Assembly (NCBI GenBank): GCA_019155205.2
Contig: JAHNZQ020000092.1
Span: 1,112,207 to 1,176,206, forward strand
Direction: 5' to 3'
Source: Gracilaria vermiculophylla
Taxonomy: Eukaryota; Rhodophyta; Florideophyceae; Gracilariales; Gracilariaceae
DNA length: 64,000 nt
Position 1 is the first letter of the stretch. Every line of letters begins with the position of its first letter. The translations under genes were made by a program, and so were the position numbers. Shown here piece after piece: positions 23,801 through 35,657 of this stretch. The notes under the pieces are model-generated. The model saw nothing but the letters and a program-made list of their open reading frames with translations. It was not told the origin of the DNA and did no database searches.

Positions 23801-24240
23801 TCTTGCTCTTGTTTAACGGCTCCTGTTGAGTACAAGAGAAAATGACTGAATCATCGGTCCTCGGCTTTCATCAGCGTGGTTACATATGTTGTGCGAAATG
23901 CCCCAGCAGCCGTCGATTTCCATAATAAGTCGCCAACCACTATTTCGGGGTCGTAGCACAGGTAAAGTCGGGCCACAAGTCGAGTGCTCAAGAATGTATC
24001 GCTTTATAATTTTTGCTTAAAAAAAATGTTCCTAAAAGATCTCATATATACTAATCATCTCGAAGATGGTTCAGGTGGCGTACTTTGGTTTCAAAATCAA
24101 GATAGCCTTATGTTTTAAAGTTGTTTCCATTTAGCCATCTCAGCATTTTTATTCGTTTATGAGATGTACGCCCGTTTCCGGATTATTCCCGAACATGGAA
24201 TTTTACTGAGAAACCTGCGACAGAAGGCTGACATGACTAA
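20867..24240. other. No recognisable gene
   Basis: More than 3 kb without an open frame above about 85 codons. Apart from the short array at 21206-21273 I see no structure. Base composition is intermediate between the repeats and the gene island. Confidence 0.45.
21206..21273 (+). repeat. 17-bp tandem repeat, four units
   Basis: Four consecutive 17-mers of the form RTRCTCNTTACGCNTNG, the middle two differing at one base. Confidence 0.8.
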
Positions 24241-25100
24241 GTCCCGCGCCAGAGGCCGGTGGCATGAGTCCTACACGTGAGGCGCATGGAGCTCCCCGTA
24301 GGACCGGAGCCTGGGGGAGTGCATGGGTGGTGACCCAATTGGAGGGGTATTTATTTATTTAGAAATTTGCTACTTATTTGTCTAGCTCTACAGTACTCAA
24401 GGGCGCCGGCGTCACCACTGCCACCCTCAGTAGACGGTAACCAAGGTCCCTACTCGGAGTCTTCTGCCGACATTGGTATTTGCCTTTCACGAGGGATATC
24501 CCGTAGCGCACGGCTGCACATCCGTCTTGTTCGCTGAGAGCGCCCGTACATGGGGTACCAACAGTCTCACTGTTCTCGCCTCGTGTACAAAGATCTTTAC
24601 GGCCCGCAGTTTTTTGCCTCACGGCTACATCTCTTTTTCACACCTTGGTGGCACATCCTCCACCTTGTGGATCTCGATAAACCCTAACTATCCCTTCATT
24701 CTCCATCTCGTTCCCCCACGGAAGCGCCGCACACTCAGACACCCACCTATTGGAGATCTTTCTCATACCTCTCCCACCAAGTGCTGCCGGAGCAACCTCG
24801 GTCTTTCACGCGATATTGTCGTGCTGTTCCCCCAAGAAGGTTCTTCCGCCAAACTAACTGTGCAGAAGAAGATTCGTACGTCTTCGTGTGCTTTTCCCGC
24901 TTGCAGACTTTTTCACTACAGTTCTTTAAAAGCTATTTTTTTCAATTTTCAAATACATCTGAGAAAAATGGCATTCGAAAATAAACGAGAAACAACTTGG
25001 TCTCGCCTATGCGCATACCCACGGCAGAGTATCTGTGACTTTTATTTGAAATCTCCAAGTCGTTCCCGCCCGATGAATCAGCACGGTAAAATCTGAGAAA
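24241..25100 (+). other. GC-richer patch with a 207-codon open frame, unidentified
   Basis: An open frame runs from 24473 to 25096. The first ATG-like start is uncertain and the translated sequence is rich in Ser, Arg and Cys with no domain I recognise. A stretch at 24855-24905 resembles the sequence at 65-115 of this window, which suggests repeat origin. I do not call a host gene. Confidence 0.2.
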
Positions 25101-25779
25101 TGTTTTTCTCTTCCAGCGATTTTAGAGCTCTGACAACATCGTCCACTTCATCTGTGGCGTTTCTAGTAATATTAAACCTTTCCTCGAATATGGGTTCCAC
25201 ATCCTTCTATTGATCTTAGGTGTATTGTAAGGTATCATTGGAACGGTTGTCTCCTCCGACATTACTCATGTTGCGATATTCTGCCGGCATTTAAATATGA
25301 ATCACTGTGGATCGATCATTTTGCGGATGAATTTATAATGCAGAAGCAACCTTTTTTCGAGCAAAAACATCGGGTATGTATGCATGGTAAATTCACCTGA
25401 GTGCAAAATTTATTTTACGCACTTTATGTAGCACAAAGTAGTTCACAACAACTATACCAATTGGTTGTATTCAGCGTGATATAAAATGATCGCCAATGAG
25501 AACATATTATTCTCAACGCTGTTATTCTAGCTTTAACGAAAGTAAACAAAAAAATTAAAGAGAACAAATCGTGGCATTCATTTTATATCAATGTACACTC
25601 TGTTTCAAAAACAAACCACGTTTGTGTCAAATTAAAAAAACGTCATTCTGGTTTATTACGACTACAAGATTCAGTTTCAAAATCAATTCAGATTCTAAAT
25701 TCCTTTCAATAACATATCCATTTTTAACTTATCGTCTCTTTTGACGACTCAGCCACTATAGTTTTCCTGTATTATGTTA
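25101..25779. other. No recognisable gene
   Basis: AT-rich sequence leading up to the solo LTR. No structure seen. Confidence 0.4.
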
Positions 25780-25784
25780 ATTAA

Positions 25785-26337
25785 TATGGTACCATTAGTT
25801 ATCCTTTCGAGGTCGTAGTGCACAAATTCCGTTCGGAGTTTTCGTTGACTCCGAAGGGGCGAGTTCCGAAAGGTGGTCTTCGGTAATCGCTGTCACAAGC
25901 CGAGGGTCTTTTGAAAGGGAATCCACAAACAAAAAGCGGAGGGGAGGTTCCCTGGGCGAACAATGCTCCCACAGGAGCTGTTACGAGGCGACCTTGGGAT
26001 CGGTGGCTTATAAACCTGAGAATGATCGACAAGAGTCACCTACCGGAAAGAAAGACGTAGACTCAAAAGGTGCTTGGTTTACTTCCCCAGAAGAGGAGCT
26101 CGACAGGCAGATTAAGTATCACGCCGGGAGCCCGCCTCGGCAGGTCTCACTACTGTAGTAATTACCTGCGAAATTTAACAAAAATAAATCTAAATTATCC
26201 CATTACTCAAGGGTACTGTAGGGCACATGGGGCAAATTATGCACCACGCGGCTCACTGAATAAAACACGACCCCGTTTTAGGAATTTGTCGTCCTAATGC
26301 CACACCATAATATCACCTTAAGATTCACTGTACAACA
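25785..26337 (-). repeat. Chromovirus solo LTR
   Basis: About 553 bp, aligned along its length with the LTRs of the full element 360 bp further on, though clearly diverged. The pentamer ATTAA precedes it (25780-25784) and follows it (26338-26342), so it is a true insertion reduced to one LTR by recombination. Confidence 0.88.
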
Positions 26338-26342
26338 ATTAA

Positions 26343-26694
26343 CGCTAATACAGCTTATAGGCATTGCACTAATGTAGATTCTAATTATTATATATCAAGT
26401 ATTATATCCACACCTTTAACACAGTTATTCAAATCAAAACCTGTAATAACGGGTACTACAAGTCCATAAAACTTGTGGATAACAGCTCTAATAAATTTTC
26501 AATAGTATTATCTTTTGATGAGAGCAAGAGGCATTTCACACAAATTTTATGTTTGCTTTGTGTTGACACTCCGTTCCCAATTTCGGTTTCTTTCTCAGTT
26601 AATCGATTGTTGTAAAATGGTTATCCATGTATACAATGTGCAAAAACGTAGCATGTACTTATAAAAAATTGTTGAATAGCACGCAAAGCTCATA
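26343..26694. other. No recognisable gene
   Basis: AT-rich spacer between two chromovirus insertions. Nothing seen. Confidence 0.4.
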
Positions 26695-26699
26695 TTTCC

Positions 26700-27243
26700 T
26701 GTGGTACTGTCAGCCCTCTTCTCGAGGTAGTAAAGCCCAACGTCCATTAGGAGTTTTTGTTGACTCCAAACGTGCGTGTTCCTAAAAGTGGTCTCCGGTA
26801 TCCGCTGTCTCGAGCCGGGGGATTTCTTAAAGGGGATCCGCAAACACCAAGCGGACGGGGAGGGTCACTGGGCGGACAATGCTCCTACGGGCACTGCTAT
26901 AATGCGACCTGGGGATCGGCGGCTTAGAAATGTGAGAGAGACTCCAACCGGAAAAGTAGAAGAAGACTCAAGGGTGCTTGTCTTTACTTCCCCTCAGGTG
27001 GAGCTCAACCGGCAGATTAAGTGTCGAACCGGGAGCCCGCCTCAGCAGGTCTCGCTACTGTACTAATTACCTGCATAAATAAAATAAAATAAGTAATAAT
27101 TCTACCGTCCCTTAAGGACACTGTAGCGCATACGGGCGGGATTATGCACCACGAAACACAGCTAATAAAACACGAACCCTCCTTAGGAATATTATACCAT
27201 AAGGCCAAACCACCATTTTTCCCTTACGAGCCACTGTACTACA
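26700..27243 (-). repeat. Chromovirus 3' LTR
   Basis: 544 bp, roughly 85-90% like the 5' LTR by eye with several small indels, so the insertion is not recent. Confidence 0.92.
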
Positions 27244-27257
27244 TACCCCCTTTCCTA
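27244..27257 (-). other. Chromovirus polypurine tract
   Basis: On the minus strand AGGAAAGGGGGTA directly precedes the 3' LTR. The same tract, slightly changed, precedes the LTR of the second copy at 61792. Confidence 0.75.
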
Positions 27258-28149
27258 AAATGCACCACGTCCTCGAGGGACATCTTCCGATTCCTTGATC
27301 CCCGGGGTTGTTCCTATCGGTGTTGAGGAGAGTGCGGCCTCCGGCGGTTTGCACGTTCTCTCTTCCAGGCGTTCCTCCCATTCTCCATACTTCTGCGCAG
27401 CGCATTGCCGCAGGCTCGCGGTTTATTCCTTCCGTTGTTGCGGGCCTCGCTCCTTCTTGGCTCGGCTGCGTCTCCTTCTCATCGTCGTATCTCGTCTGTG
27501 CAACCGCAACAATTGGCGGCGTGAGCTCCCGCGCACTCGAGTTCTTCGTGCACGGAGCAGTCGCGCAATTTTCGTGGCCGGAGCGTGCGTCCGTTGAGAG
27601 TGGACACTGACTCCCTTCAGGCGCTTTCCACTCCGATTCCTTTGAGGATTCTCCTTCAGGAAAGACCCACTTCATCGCGTCCGTTCATTCATTCTCTGTG
27701 AAGGTGATAGTCTCATAATCCTTTCGTCTTCCTCCCCGTCGTCCTCCACTGGATATGAACGCGCGCCTCGCTATAGTGCTCCATACTTCGCCTGATTCCG
27801 GTCGCCAGGCTTCTCCTCGAATTACATGATGGCGGCTTGACGCGGCTCCCTCCTCGGTGGTGTAAATAACCGTGGGTCGTTCCCCAAGTGGTGTAAAATC
27901 TCTCTTCTCAGGTGCTACCATGCGTTCGGTTGCCATCCATCCAGCTTCCTACACCTTCGGCATGTCTTCTGCAACTCCGGCGCCTTCGTCTCCTCCGAAT
28001 CCTGAGGTGTACGAGGAGACAAGTTCAACCGCAGTGTGAGGAGTGCTAATGGAGACGACGACGGGCGAGCATACCCTGCTTTTCCCAATTTGGCGCCTTC
28101 CCGGGTTCCTCATTAGCTACGGCTCCGAGTGCCAGACTAAGACCTCTTG

Positions 28150-28839
28150 ATGGAGATCCTGGCGCATGATACGCCTCGTCGGTTACCGGCTCCGTCTCAG
28201 GATATGGGCGCACCTCCTGAGGTGATAACTCCGCCGCCCGCCGCAGTGCCGAGTGCTCCCGCCGTAATAGCCGCCGTGTCTCCTATGGAAGAGGACCAGA
28301 TTACTCTCGTCCCGGTGCCTTCGGCCCCAGTGGTGCGACCCTGATTGCGGAGCGTCCCTTCGCCTCTTCTTCGGCCTCGCCTGCGGAGCGTCCCAGTTCC
28401 CGCACCGCCGTTACCTCCGGTGTCACCGACTTCGTCCTTGGCATTGCCGATCTCCACTGCGGAGCCTGTGGAATCCCATCCAGGAGGCCCTGCCCCAGCT
28501 GGTCCGCTGTCCGCGGCTTCTTCCGTAGCGAGTGCTGCGCCGTGAATGGAGGTGGCCGCACCGGGTGCACCGTCGGGAGGAGTATCCTCTGGGGCTCTGG
28601 AGGCTGCCTTTCTGGAGTTGGTTCAGGCGTGCCTGGTGATAGGCCGTTCTGCTCCTACTTCTGCTGTAGAGGCTGTGCGCGAGGCGCGTGCTTGGGTCTT
28701 AGAGCTCCACAAGGCCCGGACAGACCGAGCATCGATGGCGGCCCTCAAAGAAAGCCTGTCGGAGTTCTTCGGTAGCCAAGAGCTCACGGCAAAAGCGCGC
28801 CTCAAAGCGGAGTATTCAACACGCTTCGGTGACTTGTAG
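28150..28839 (+). pseudogene. Antisense open frame in the chromovirus (Pro/Ala-rich, helical C-terminus)
   Basis: Opposite to gag-pol, a + strand frame runs from ATG 28150 to TAG 28839 with in-frame TGA codons at 28342 and 28543. The first two thirds are Pro/Ala/Ser-rich and likely unstructured; the last 90 residues look helical (EAVREARAWVLELHKA start). The C-terminal 60 residues recur in the second element copy at 62400-62580, with about two thirds of residues identical and many of the remaining nucleotide differences silent in this frame. That is what a selected protein would show. Its function is unknown. Antisense frames in this position are known in plant gypsy elements such as Grande and Retand; I make no homology claim. 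It could instead be a captured host fragment. Confidence 0.6.
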
Positions 28840-28983
28840 GTGATAGGACCCTGACAACTAAAAGATCCTTCGGGTGGAGCATAAGCTCCATGAATGGCAG
28901 TTCCAATATGACCTAGGCCTTGCCCGCGTGCTCATCGACACGAAGTGCCGCTGTGGGTGCATGCGAAAAGAGAGTAACAGCAT

Positions 28984-29045
28984 CCTGGAGGCGAAAAATA
29001 TATCTCCAGGTAGGGGATAGACGGAGGAGACGAAAAACATCTCCG
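28984..29045 (+). other. Pair of conserved hairpins
   Basis: Hairpin 1: CCTGGAG (28984-28990) and CTCCAGG (29004-29010) around a 13-nt A-rich loop. Hairpin 2: CGGAG (29022-29026) and CTCCG (29041-29045) around a similar A-rich loop. The second copy has the same pair at 62726-62752 and 62773-62794. The outer pair of hairpin 1 changes from C-G to T-A together with its partner. They lie about 150 nt past the antisense stop. Confidence 0.6.
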
Positions 29046-29118
29046 GTTGGGGGCCCACTCCCCCTTTCCTGAACGGAAGCTTCTATGTGGAGAGGCGTTT
29101 CCGCACCAGATTGGCGTG

Positions 29119-29643
29119 TTATCGCCTAAGAAAGTTCTTCGGAATACGTTCCGGAGGTTCTTCCGTGTCGTCCTTCGAGGTGCACCCATTCCAGCGGACA
29201 CGGTACAGTGTTCCTGCAAAGGTATGTCGATGGGACCCGATATGGTTCACCGCGTAGAGGATGTCACCTTCACGGGTGAGGATGGCATCTGGGGCCTCCA
29301 GTAATGGTTCACCGAGAGCGGTGAGTCGGTTCCCAGTATCCCGTGGTGTCGTCGCGCCTAAGGTGGTCGGATGAGGAGGTTCCGCACGTTGTCTCTGAGG
29401 TGTGGTGGCGGGCATTACTGAGAGGCTGGGCATCGGGACTTTCGTCACCCTATCGCGGGAGATGACGTCTCTAAACTCGTTCACCCCAATTGCGACAGTA
29501 TTCCTATAGGCGGCCAGGACTTTGTAGGGCCCTGAGGTGGTCGGCGCTAACTTGCACGTGACGTCCGGCGGTTCGTCACATGTATCCCCGGGTTTGTCGA
29601 GGAAAACCTCGTCGCCTCCCTTCAGGTGAGGGCCTTCCATCAC
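29119..29643 (-). pseudogene. Integrase C-terminal region with chromodomain
   Basis: The C-terminal region of integrase in the minus-strand frame. It begins with the GDEVFL-type GPY/F region and ends in a chromodomain-like block at 29277-29122 (YAVNHI, then YRVRWNG, then TEEPPERIP). These are the positions of the chromodomain beta-strands and of the usual W-E-P motif, here with E-E-P. The chromodomain targets integration to histone marks in chromoviruses. The second copy keeps the same block near 63030-62885, which supports the call. The stop at 29119 may be premature, as a short similar tail follows. Confidence 0.75.
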
Positions 29644-29718
29644 CTTCCAGTCGAACTCCTGCTTTTATCTTTTCTGCGAGGCGTTGAGTCCCTCCTTTGC
29701 GAGGGAGAGTGCGTTCTC

Positions 29719-31170
29719 CTACCCTCTTAGGATGGAGTGTTTGTCTTGCGCCGCTGTTGGGGCCTGGGGCCCATCCGCCGGGTGCGACGTGGCACGTGCG
29801 GCCATGACGGCACTTGGAGGGATTCGCGAGAGCACCAGATTGAAAGGAGCGGTCCCCGTGGAGCGATGCACCTGCAGGTTGTATGCATACGTGAGGGGTC
29901 CCACATAAGCGTCCCAATCCTTCTGGTGGTCCGCGACGTAGTGCTTCAGCCTCGAGGCGATGGTCTTGCGGAACCTTTCCGCCTGTCCGTTTGTCTTAGG
30001 GTGATAGGCAGCTGTGAACAACTGCTTCATCCCCAGCATTCCGGAGACGGCGCTGAAGAGTTTCGCCGCGACCTGGGGTCCATTGTCCGTAAGGAGGTAC
30101 AACGGTATCCCGTAGGGGTAAACCTGATGCTCCAGAACGGCGTCGGCAATCACTGGTGCAGTGGTGCTCCGAAAGCGGATGGCACGCGTGATCTTGGAAA
30201 AACGATCCGTGATCTAGAGGATAAATCGGTGCCCTCGCTCCGTCTTAGGTAGAGGACCCAAGTTTTCCATGGCCACAAACTCCAACGGTCCTGAAGGTGG
30301 GAACAGCGTGAGCGGCGTCCGGTGTTTTCGTATACTCCCCCTAGAGGTGGCGCAGGAATAGCAATGCGCCACCGTTTGGAAGGCGTCATTAGCCATGTTC
30401 GGCCAATAGAACTCCCTCCGCATGGTGAAATACATCCGAGATCCACCGGGATACCCGGCGAGGCGAGGATAGAGCGATAGATACAACACTCTCGCCCGTA
30501 GCTTCGTCAGGACCACCTTTTGGAGAGCACCATCCAGGGGGGCGCGGCGCACAAGCACGCCATCTCGGTCGACGTCGAATGACGATGTCAAACTCCCCAC
30601 AGTGGCGAAGCACTCCTTGCAGTACGCATCCGTACTCTGTTCCTTCAGGAACTCCGCCACAATGATGGGGAGGACTTCTTTCTCCTCCTCAACAAGAGCC
30701 ATAACCCCAGGGAGTCCAATATATTTTCCTTCAGGTTCACAGCATTCCAAACATTCTCCACCGGATCCTCGTTTCCCGTCCTCGTCTTGGATAACCCAAC
30801 ACGGGATAATGTCGTCCAAAGGTATTTCATCTTCCACCTCGGTGGAGATTTGCGAGAGCGCGTCCGCTGCCTGGTATTTAATGCCAGGGCGGTGTACGAT
30901 GTCAACATCGAGCTCCAAAAGGCGTAACCTCCACCTTTCCATGCGACCGGAATCATTCGTCAAGGACAGTATCCACTTCAATGGTGCGTAGTCCGTCCTC
31001 AAGGTGAAGCGCACGCCTTCCAGATATGGGCGTAAAAGCAAAACCGCCCACACGATGGAAGACATTCGCGCTCCGAGGTGAAGTAGTTCCGTTCCTTGGG
31101 TGTCAGGCTGCGACTCCAACAACCGATGGCTTGTAGTCCACCTTCCGGTTGCTCCTGTAGGAGGGCACAT
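29719..31170 (-). pseudogene. RNase H end and integrase of the chromovirus
   Basis: From the right: RNase H C-terminal half (LRTDYAPLKW, then ALSQ near 30820), zinc-binding region near 30440-30340 where the Cys pair of AHCYSC is kept but both His have been replaced (Leu, Tyr), then the catalytic core. The first Asp is replaced (MENLGPL where the second copy has MDTLG), while the second Asp of LTDNGPQ (near 30090) and the Glu of QAERF (near 29980) remain. A TAG near 30213 interrupts it. It would have inserted the cDNA; this copy cannot. Confidence 0.85.
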
Positions 31171-32201
31171 CCGACCTGGTATTTACAGGGATCAGTCACC
31201 AGCACCATTCGGCCGTGCCGCTTCGGATGTACCAAGATCGGTTGTTCTATTAGTCTCCTCTTTAGGGTGTCGAAGGCTTCAAACTCCTCGTCCGTCAAGA
31301 AAGCCGATTGCGTGGGCTTGTCCTTCGCCAAGAGGCGATTTAATGGCGCCACTATACGGGAGAAATTCGGTACAAACCTCCGGAAGACGTTAAACAACCC
31401 TAGGAAGGAGTGGAGCCCCGTCTGGTTTGTGGGAGGGCGAGCTTCCTTGATGGCGTCCTGAGTTTTCCTGTAAACCTGTAGGCGGCCCGGGAGCACAACG
31501 TGCCCCAGGTAGTCCACTGAAGACTTGAAAAAGAAACACTTCTCCAGCTTCAAGGTGAACCCAGCATCCTTTAGGAGTTGGAACACGTGCTTCACATAAA
31601 TGAAGTGCTCCTCCACGCTGCGGGAGTATATGATGACGTCAACGATATAAACCAAGGCATACTGCCACACCACCTTTGACAGGATAATATCTACCGCTCG
31701 TTGGAACGTAGCGGGTGCATTCTTCAATCCAAATGGCATCCTTAGGAATCTGAAGATCCCGCAGTGCGAGGTAAACATTGTCTTATCCTTATCAGAGACA
31801 TCCATCTCAATCTTCCAGTAGCCGCTGTTGGCATCCGGAGTGGAGAGAACGGACGCATCGCCTAAGGAGTCGATACATTTATCCATACAGGGTATCGGGT
31901 ACGACTCGCGTACCGTAACCTCGTTGAGGCGCCTGTAGTCCATACAGAACCTTAAGGAGCCATCTTCCTTCTTGACAAACACCACCGGGGAGGCCCATTC
32001 GGAATTGGGAGGCTAGATGACGCCTTTGTCCAGCATCCTGTGGACCTCATCGCGTTCTAAATCGCGTGCATGGGGTCCGGCCCTCCTTGGGAGTTGATGT
32101 ACCGGTTTCACATCCGGTGTGAGCCTGATCCTGTGCTTGGCCAATCTGACCTGACCCAGGCGATCAGACCCCATGTCCTCAAAGTCGGATAGCATTTCCA
32201 C
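30999..32201 (-). pseudogene. Chromovirus reverse transcriptase and RNase H start
   Basis: Typical gypsy order: RFCMDYRRLN, DANSGYWKIE (first catalytic Asp kept), MPFGLKNAPATFQR and the catalytic box near 31640. The box reads YIVDV where YIDDV is expected, one GAT-to-GTT change (complement at 31641-31643), so the first Asp of the pair is lost. RNase H begins near 31200 (VTDPCKYQVG). A stop at about 32010 separates the N-terminal 60 residues. Polymerase is inactive. Confidence 0.9.
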
Positions 32202-32252
32202 TATCCTATGGCGATACCCTTCGAAATCAGTGCCAATTTGGAGCTTCTTCTG

Positions 32253-33830
32253 TCAGGTGGCAGGATTCTCTTCCTCTGGAGCCAAGGAAGTCGCTTCCGC
32301 CTCCATGGTGGCGAAAGCATTGCGGTCTGCAAGGTCTTCCGATCGAGGAAGGTGAGCCAGTCCTGCAGAGGCACGTAGTGCCAGTACGACGACAATTCCT
32401 TTCTGGAGCCATAACGGCGACTCCTTGAGGTTGGCGAGCACAACCCTTAAGGGAATGTTAGGTATTGTTTGCATAACACCGTTCGCCTTCATGGAGTGCT
32501 GCTTCGTCGTGAGATGTGGACTCTCCTGTAGGAATGAAAGGCCAGATGCAGAGGTCTGCACCCAAACTTCGGCCTGACTCCTCGCGGGTATTTCAACGCT
32601 CTTCACCACTCGGAGCTTATTCCACTTCGTCTCCTTTGGAAGGTTACCCACGTGACGCGCGTTGGCGTCCGGTCCCGGAGATGCGGACACGATACCTACA
32701 GGGGCGGCGTCGTGAAACGTCACCTCCCGCAGGCGTGGATAGATTGCACGTACATAACGATCCAGAAAGGAAGTGCCCAATATGCACTGTGCGGCCAAGT
32801 TGGTCGCCACGAGGAACCACACTTTCACCTGTAAGGAGCCCAACCGGAGTTGCAAGGGGATTGCGCTGAGGATGGTCAGTACTCGACACGATGCATCGCG
32901 CACCGAAGGGAGCTTGCCAGTCCTCAAGGAGCCGAGAGCAGACCGCGAGAGCATGTCGGCGTGCACCAGATTGGGGCCAGCTTCAGTATCGAGGAAAGCA
33001 CGCACTGTGGTGAAGGGGAGCGCGGAACATCCCATAGAGGTGAATACCTTGTAATTCTCACTGCGGAGTGTGCAAACATAATCCTCAAAGGTGTCGAATG
33101 AGTCCAACTGGATTGAGGAGCCCCCCGATTCTGCGTCGACGGAGGAGACGGCTTCTCCTCCTTTCCTAAACGGCGACCTCCGTGGAGCTGAGGCTCGATG
33201 TTGAAGAGCCACGCGGAGCCTCTACGCGTGGCTCTGAGGGTTTTCCTGGTTGGTGAGGGGCTGAGTTCCAGTCAAGGACAGCGTATGCGGTTGTGCATCG
33301 CGATGCAATGTGTTCCCTTGAAGTGCAACCCGCTTGGGCACGGGCACCTGCGTTGTGGGTGCAAGTGAGAGTGGGACAGGCTGCACTCCTGGTGGAGCAC
33401 GGTAACCGTAGTTTCCTTGAGGGGAGTGAAAGTCACGATACACGGCTCGATAACTTCCGCTCTCCGTTGGTGTGTCCTTCAGGTCCTGGAAGTTTTTCTC
33501 TCGTTCCTGCAGGATGGCGGCCCTCATTGTCGTGGTGAGAGTCGTACAGTGTACGGGCTCTCGTGAGAAGCAAATCCTGCAAGGCGGTGGGTATCCTCGA
33601 CAGTTGGCAAAGTGGAACCTCCCGTCGGATCCGGCCAAGGCGTAGGAAGTGGGAGACGAGGGTGTCCTCGTCCTAGACGGTGCTCCCTGAGAGGAGGCGT
33701 ATTTGAGTGCAAGGGCCTCTTGTTCTCCTACGAGCGTGAGCCCATCGACCTCCTCCGAGGTGCTGGAGTCCAACGTCAGGGTGGATGCCCGACGGGTCCT
33801 TGAGGTCGCCGGTTTGTCCGAAAGTGGAGT
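32253..33830 (-). pseudogene. Chromovirus protease and zinc-knuckle linker
   Basis: Two overlapping frames. The right part (33773-33222) includes a Cys-rich CRICFSREPVHC patch, a candidate knuckle, followed by a Pro/Gln-rich linker. The left part (33212-32253) has the retropepsin site FLDTEAG near 33000, where DTGA is usual, and ILGTSFLDRY at the far end of the protease fold. It would cleave the Gag-Pol polyprotein. The Gly-to-Glu change at the active site suggests loss of activity. Confidence 0.7.
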
Positions 33831-33860
33831 GTCGCTACGACGAGCGGCACGGTGGTTATC

Positions 33861-35657
33861 TCAATAGGATTCCGCGAAACGTGCTAACTCCGTATAGGTG
33901 GTCTTTGGGTGCGTGGTCAAGTGATTTCCTACCCTCGCGCGTATCGAGGGAAGGAGTCCCTCGACAAACAGCGACTTCAACCGCCGTTCGGAGTACACAT
34001 TCCCACACCGCAGAGCCTTCGTCCAAAGCTTCTGTGAGAACTCCGTCTCGGTCATTCCGGTGTTCTGCCTATAGGAGGTGACTTCAGCATCAGCATCGGC
34101 TGTCACCTCGTCCGTGGCGTACCTTTTGAGGAAGAAATTGACTACCTCCAGGTATGCCGTCAAGATCTCCATTCAATGATCATCCACAATGGTGCTCTCC
34201 CCCGTGAGGCGTGGCTGCACCAGCGAGTGCGCTTGGCCTGTGAGGTAGAACTGAAAGCACCATACGGCGGCACCTTCATGGACACCATTGGTGTTACACG
34301 CTAAACGGAAGCGCGTAAGAAAATTCAACACCGAGATGGGGTCTTTGCCTCAGAAGGAGTGCTTCTTCATTTGAATATCCATGCGGTGCTGAATTTTCGT
34401 TAGTCGTTTAGCGACCCACGCGTCGTAAAGAGTGGAGCAATCAATCAACCTGTAGTTGTCATAATCTACCACTTTGGCGAAGAGGTCGTTAAGCGGGACG
34501 ACCTTCCTGACCCTTCTGCTCTTCTCCTTGGGAGGTATACTGTCCTCCGAGCTGGAGCTGTTCATGGATTCGGAGTCTGAGCTTCTCTCCGAATCGGCGT
34601 CTCGCTTTCTTCTTTTCTCCCTTCGTTTCTTTTGGCGTCTTTCCTTGAGGTGGTCTGCGTTACTGACGATACCCCCGTTATCGCGATCCACCCGCGGAGT
34701 ATCCTGTCCTTCTCTCCTTAGGTGAATTTCCTCTCGACCGGTATCCTGTCCTCCTCCGCGGGGCGTCAGGTCCAAACGGTGCAAAGCAAGATTCCTGAGG
34801 TGGTCCCGTTTCCCTACGGCAGTATCCTGTCCTTCTCTGCCCGGGGTCACCTTAGACGTTGATAGAGGGAACCTCTCCTGTACGGAAGAATGACTTTGAA
34901 AAACCGCTGCGGGGAGCAGCTGCGTGGTTTGGGAGCGAACCTCCGCACGGATAACATTTGAGATCACTTCGAGAAAAGGATCGGAATCCAGCAAAGCATC
35001 CACAGCACGGTGAGCGGTCTCCGTTGCGATTTCCTCCACAAGGACGTGGCGGCGCTCTCCGAAGTGGGCTTCAACACCTGCAGGTATTCTTTCGACCAGC
35101 TCTTGTGAGAGCAAATCCGTAAGGCGCGGGGCCAGCGACTCCAGGAGGGAGTTAGCCTCCGGGTGTTCCCGTCCCTGCAGTTCCTGAGGTGGCAGCTGCG
35201 ATGCCGTGTGCGGTTCTTTAACCTCCACATCGGCGTTCTCCAGAGGTGTCGCGGGGGATTCCGCTTGCCTCCGATCATGCATTCTTCTAAGGCGATTCCT
35301 GAAACGCTCCACAAAGGTGCAAGGATTCCGAAGGAGACTTTCAGGGTCCTCCAGTGTGGTAGCCATCTCCTGGGGAGCGCTGCGCGTGCTGCGCCCACCA
35401 ACGGAGTCGGTTGCTTGAGGATTCTGTAGGGGGTTTCCATTGGGGGTTCTGAGGGGTCCATAGAGGAGTAGGTCGGGGGTGATATGCTCCCACTTCCGGA
35501 TTACCTTAAGGAAGAATTCCACTGTAGGGGTTGGTCGTTGCAAATCAGGAACACGGTTCTGCTGCGACTTATGCGAATCCCTTAGGAGCTGTGACCTTCT
35601 AAGTCGGGAGACTAGTTGTGGTAGTGTCAGCCCTCCTGTCGAGGTAGTAAAGCACAA
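33861..35657 (-). pseudogene. Chromovirus gag
   Basis: A 435-codon frame (35657-34350) begins about 40 bp past the 5' LTR and is charged and Ser-rich (SSSEDSIPPKEKSRR near 34560-34510) before the capsid part. After one stop near 34348 the retrotransposon-gag fold continues (LTRFRLACNTNG..., then ETEFSQKLWTKAL... and LFVEGLLPSIRARV near 33950). Two stops interrupt it. Gag would form the particle that carries element RNA. Confidence 0.75.

Noticed and set aside
24840..24930. Weak similarity to the left edge of the window (65-115).
   Set aside because: Too short and diverged to define a repeat family by eye; recorded only as a hint.
27017..27208. A 63-codon minus-strand frame that is also found, slightly changed, at 35944-36138.
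   Set aside because: It is LTR sequence. The similarity follows from LTR homology; there is no separate evidence of a protein.
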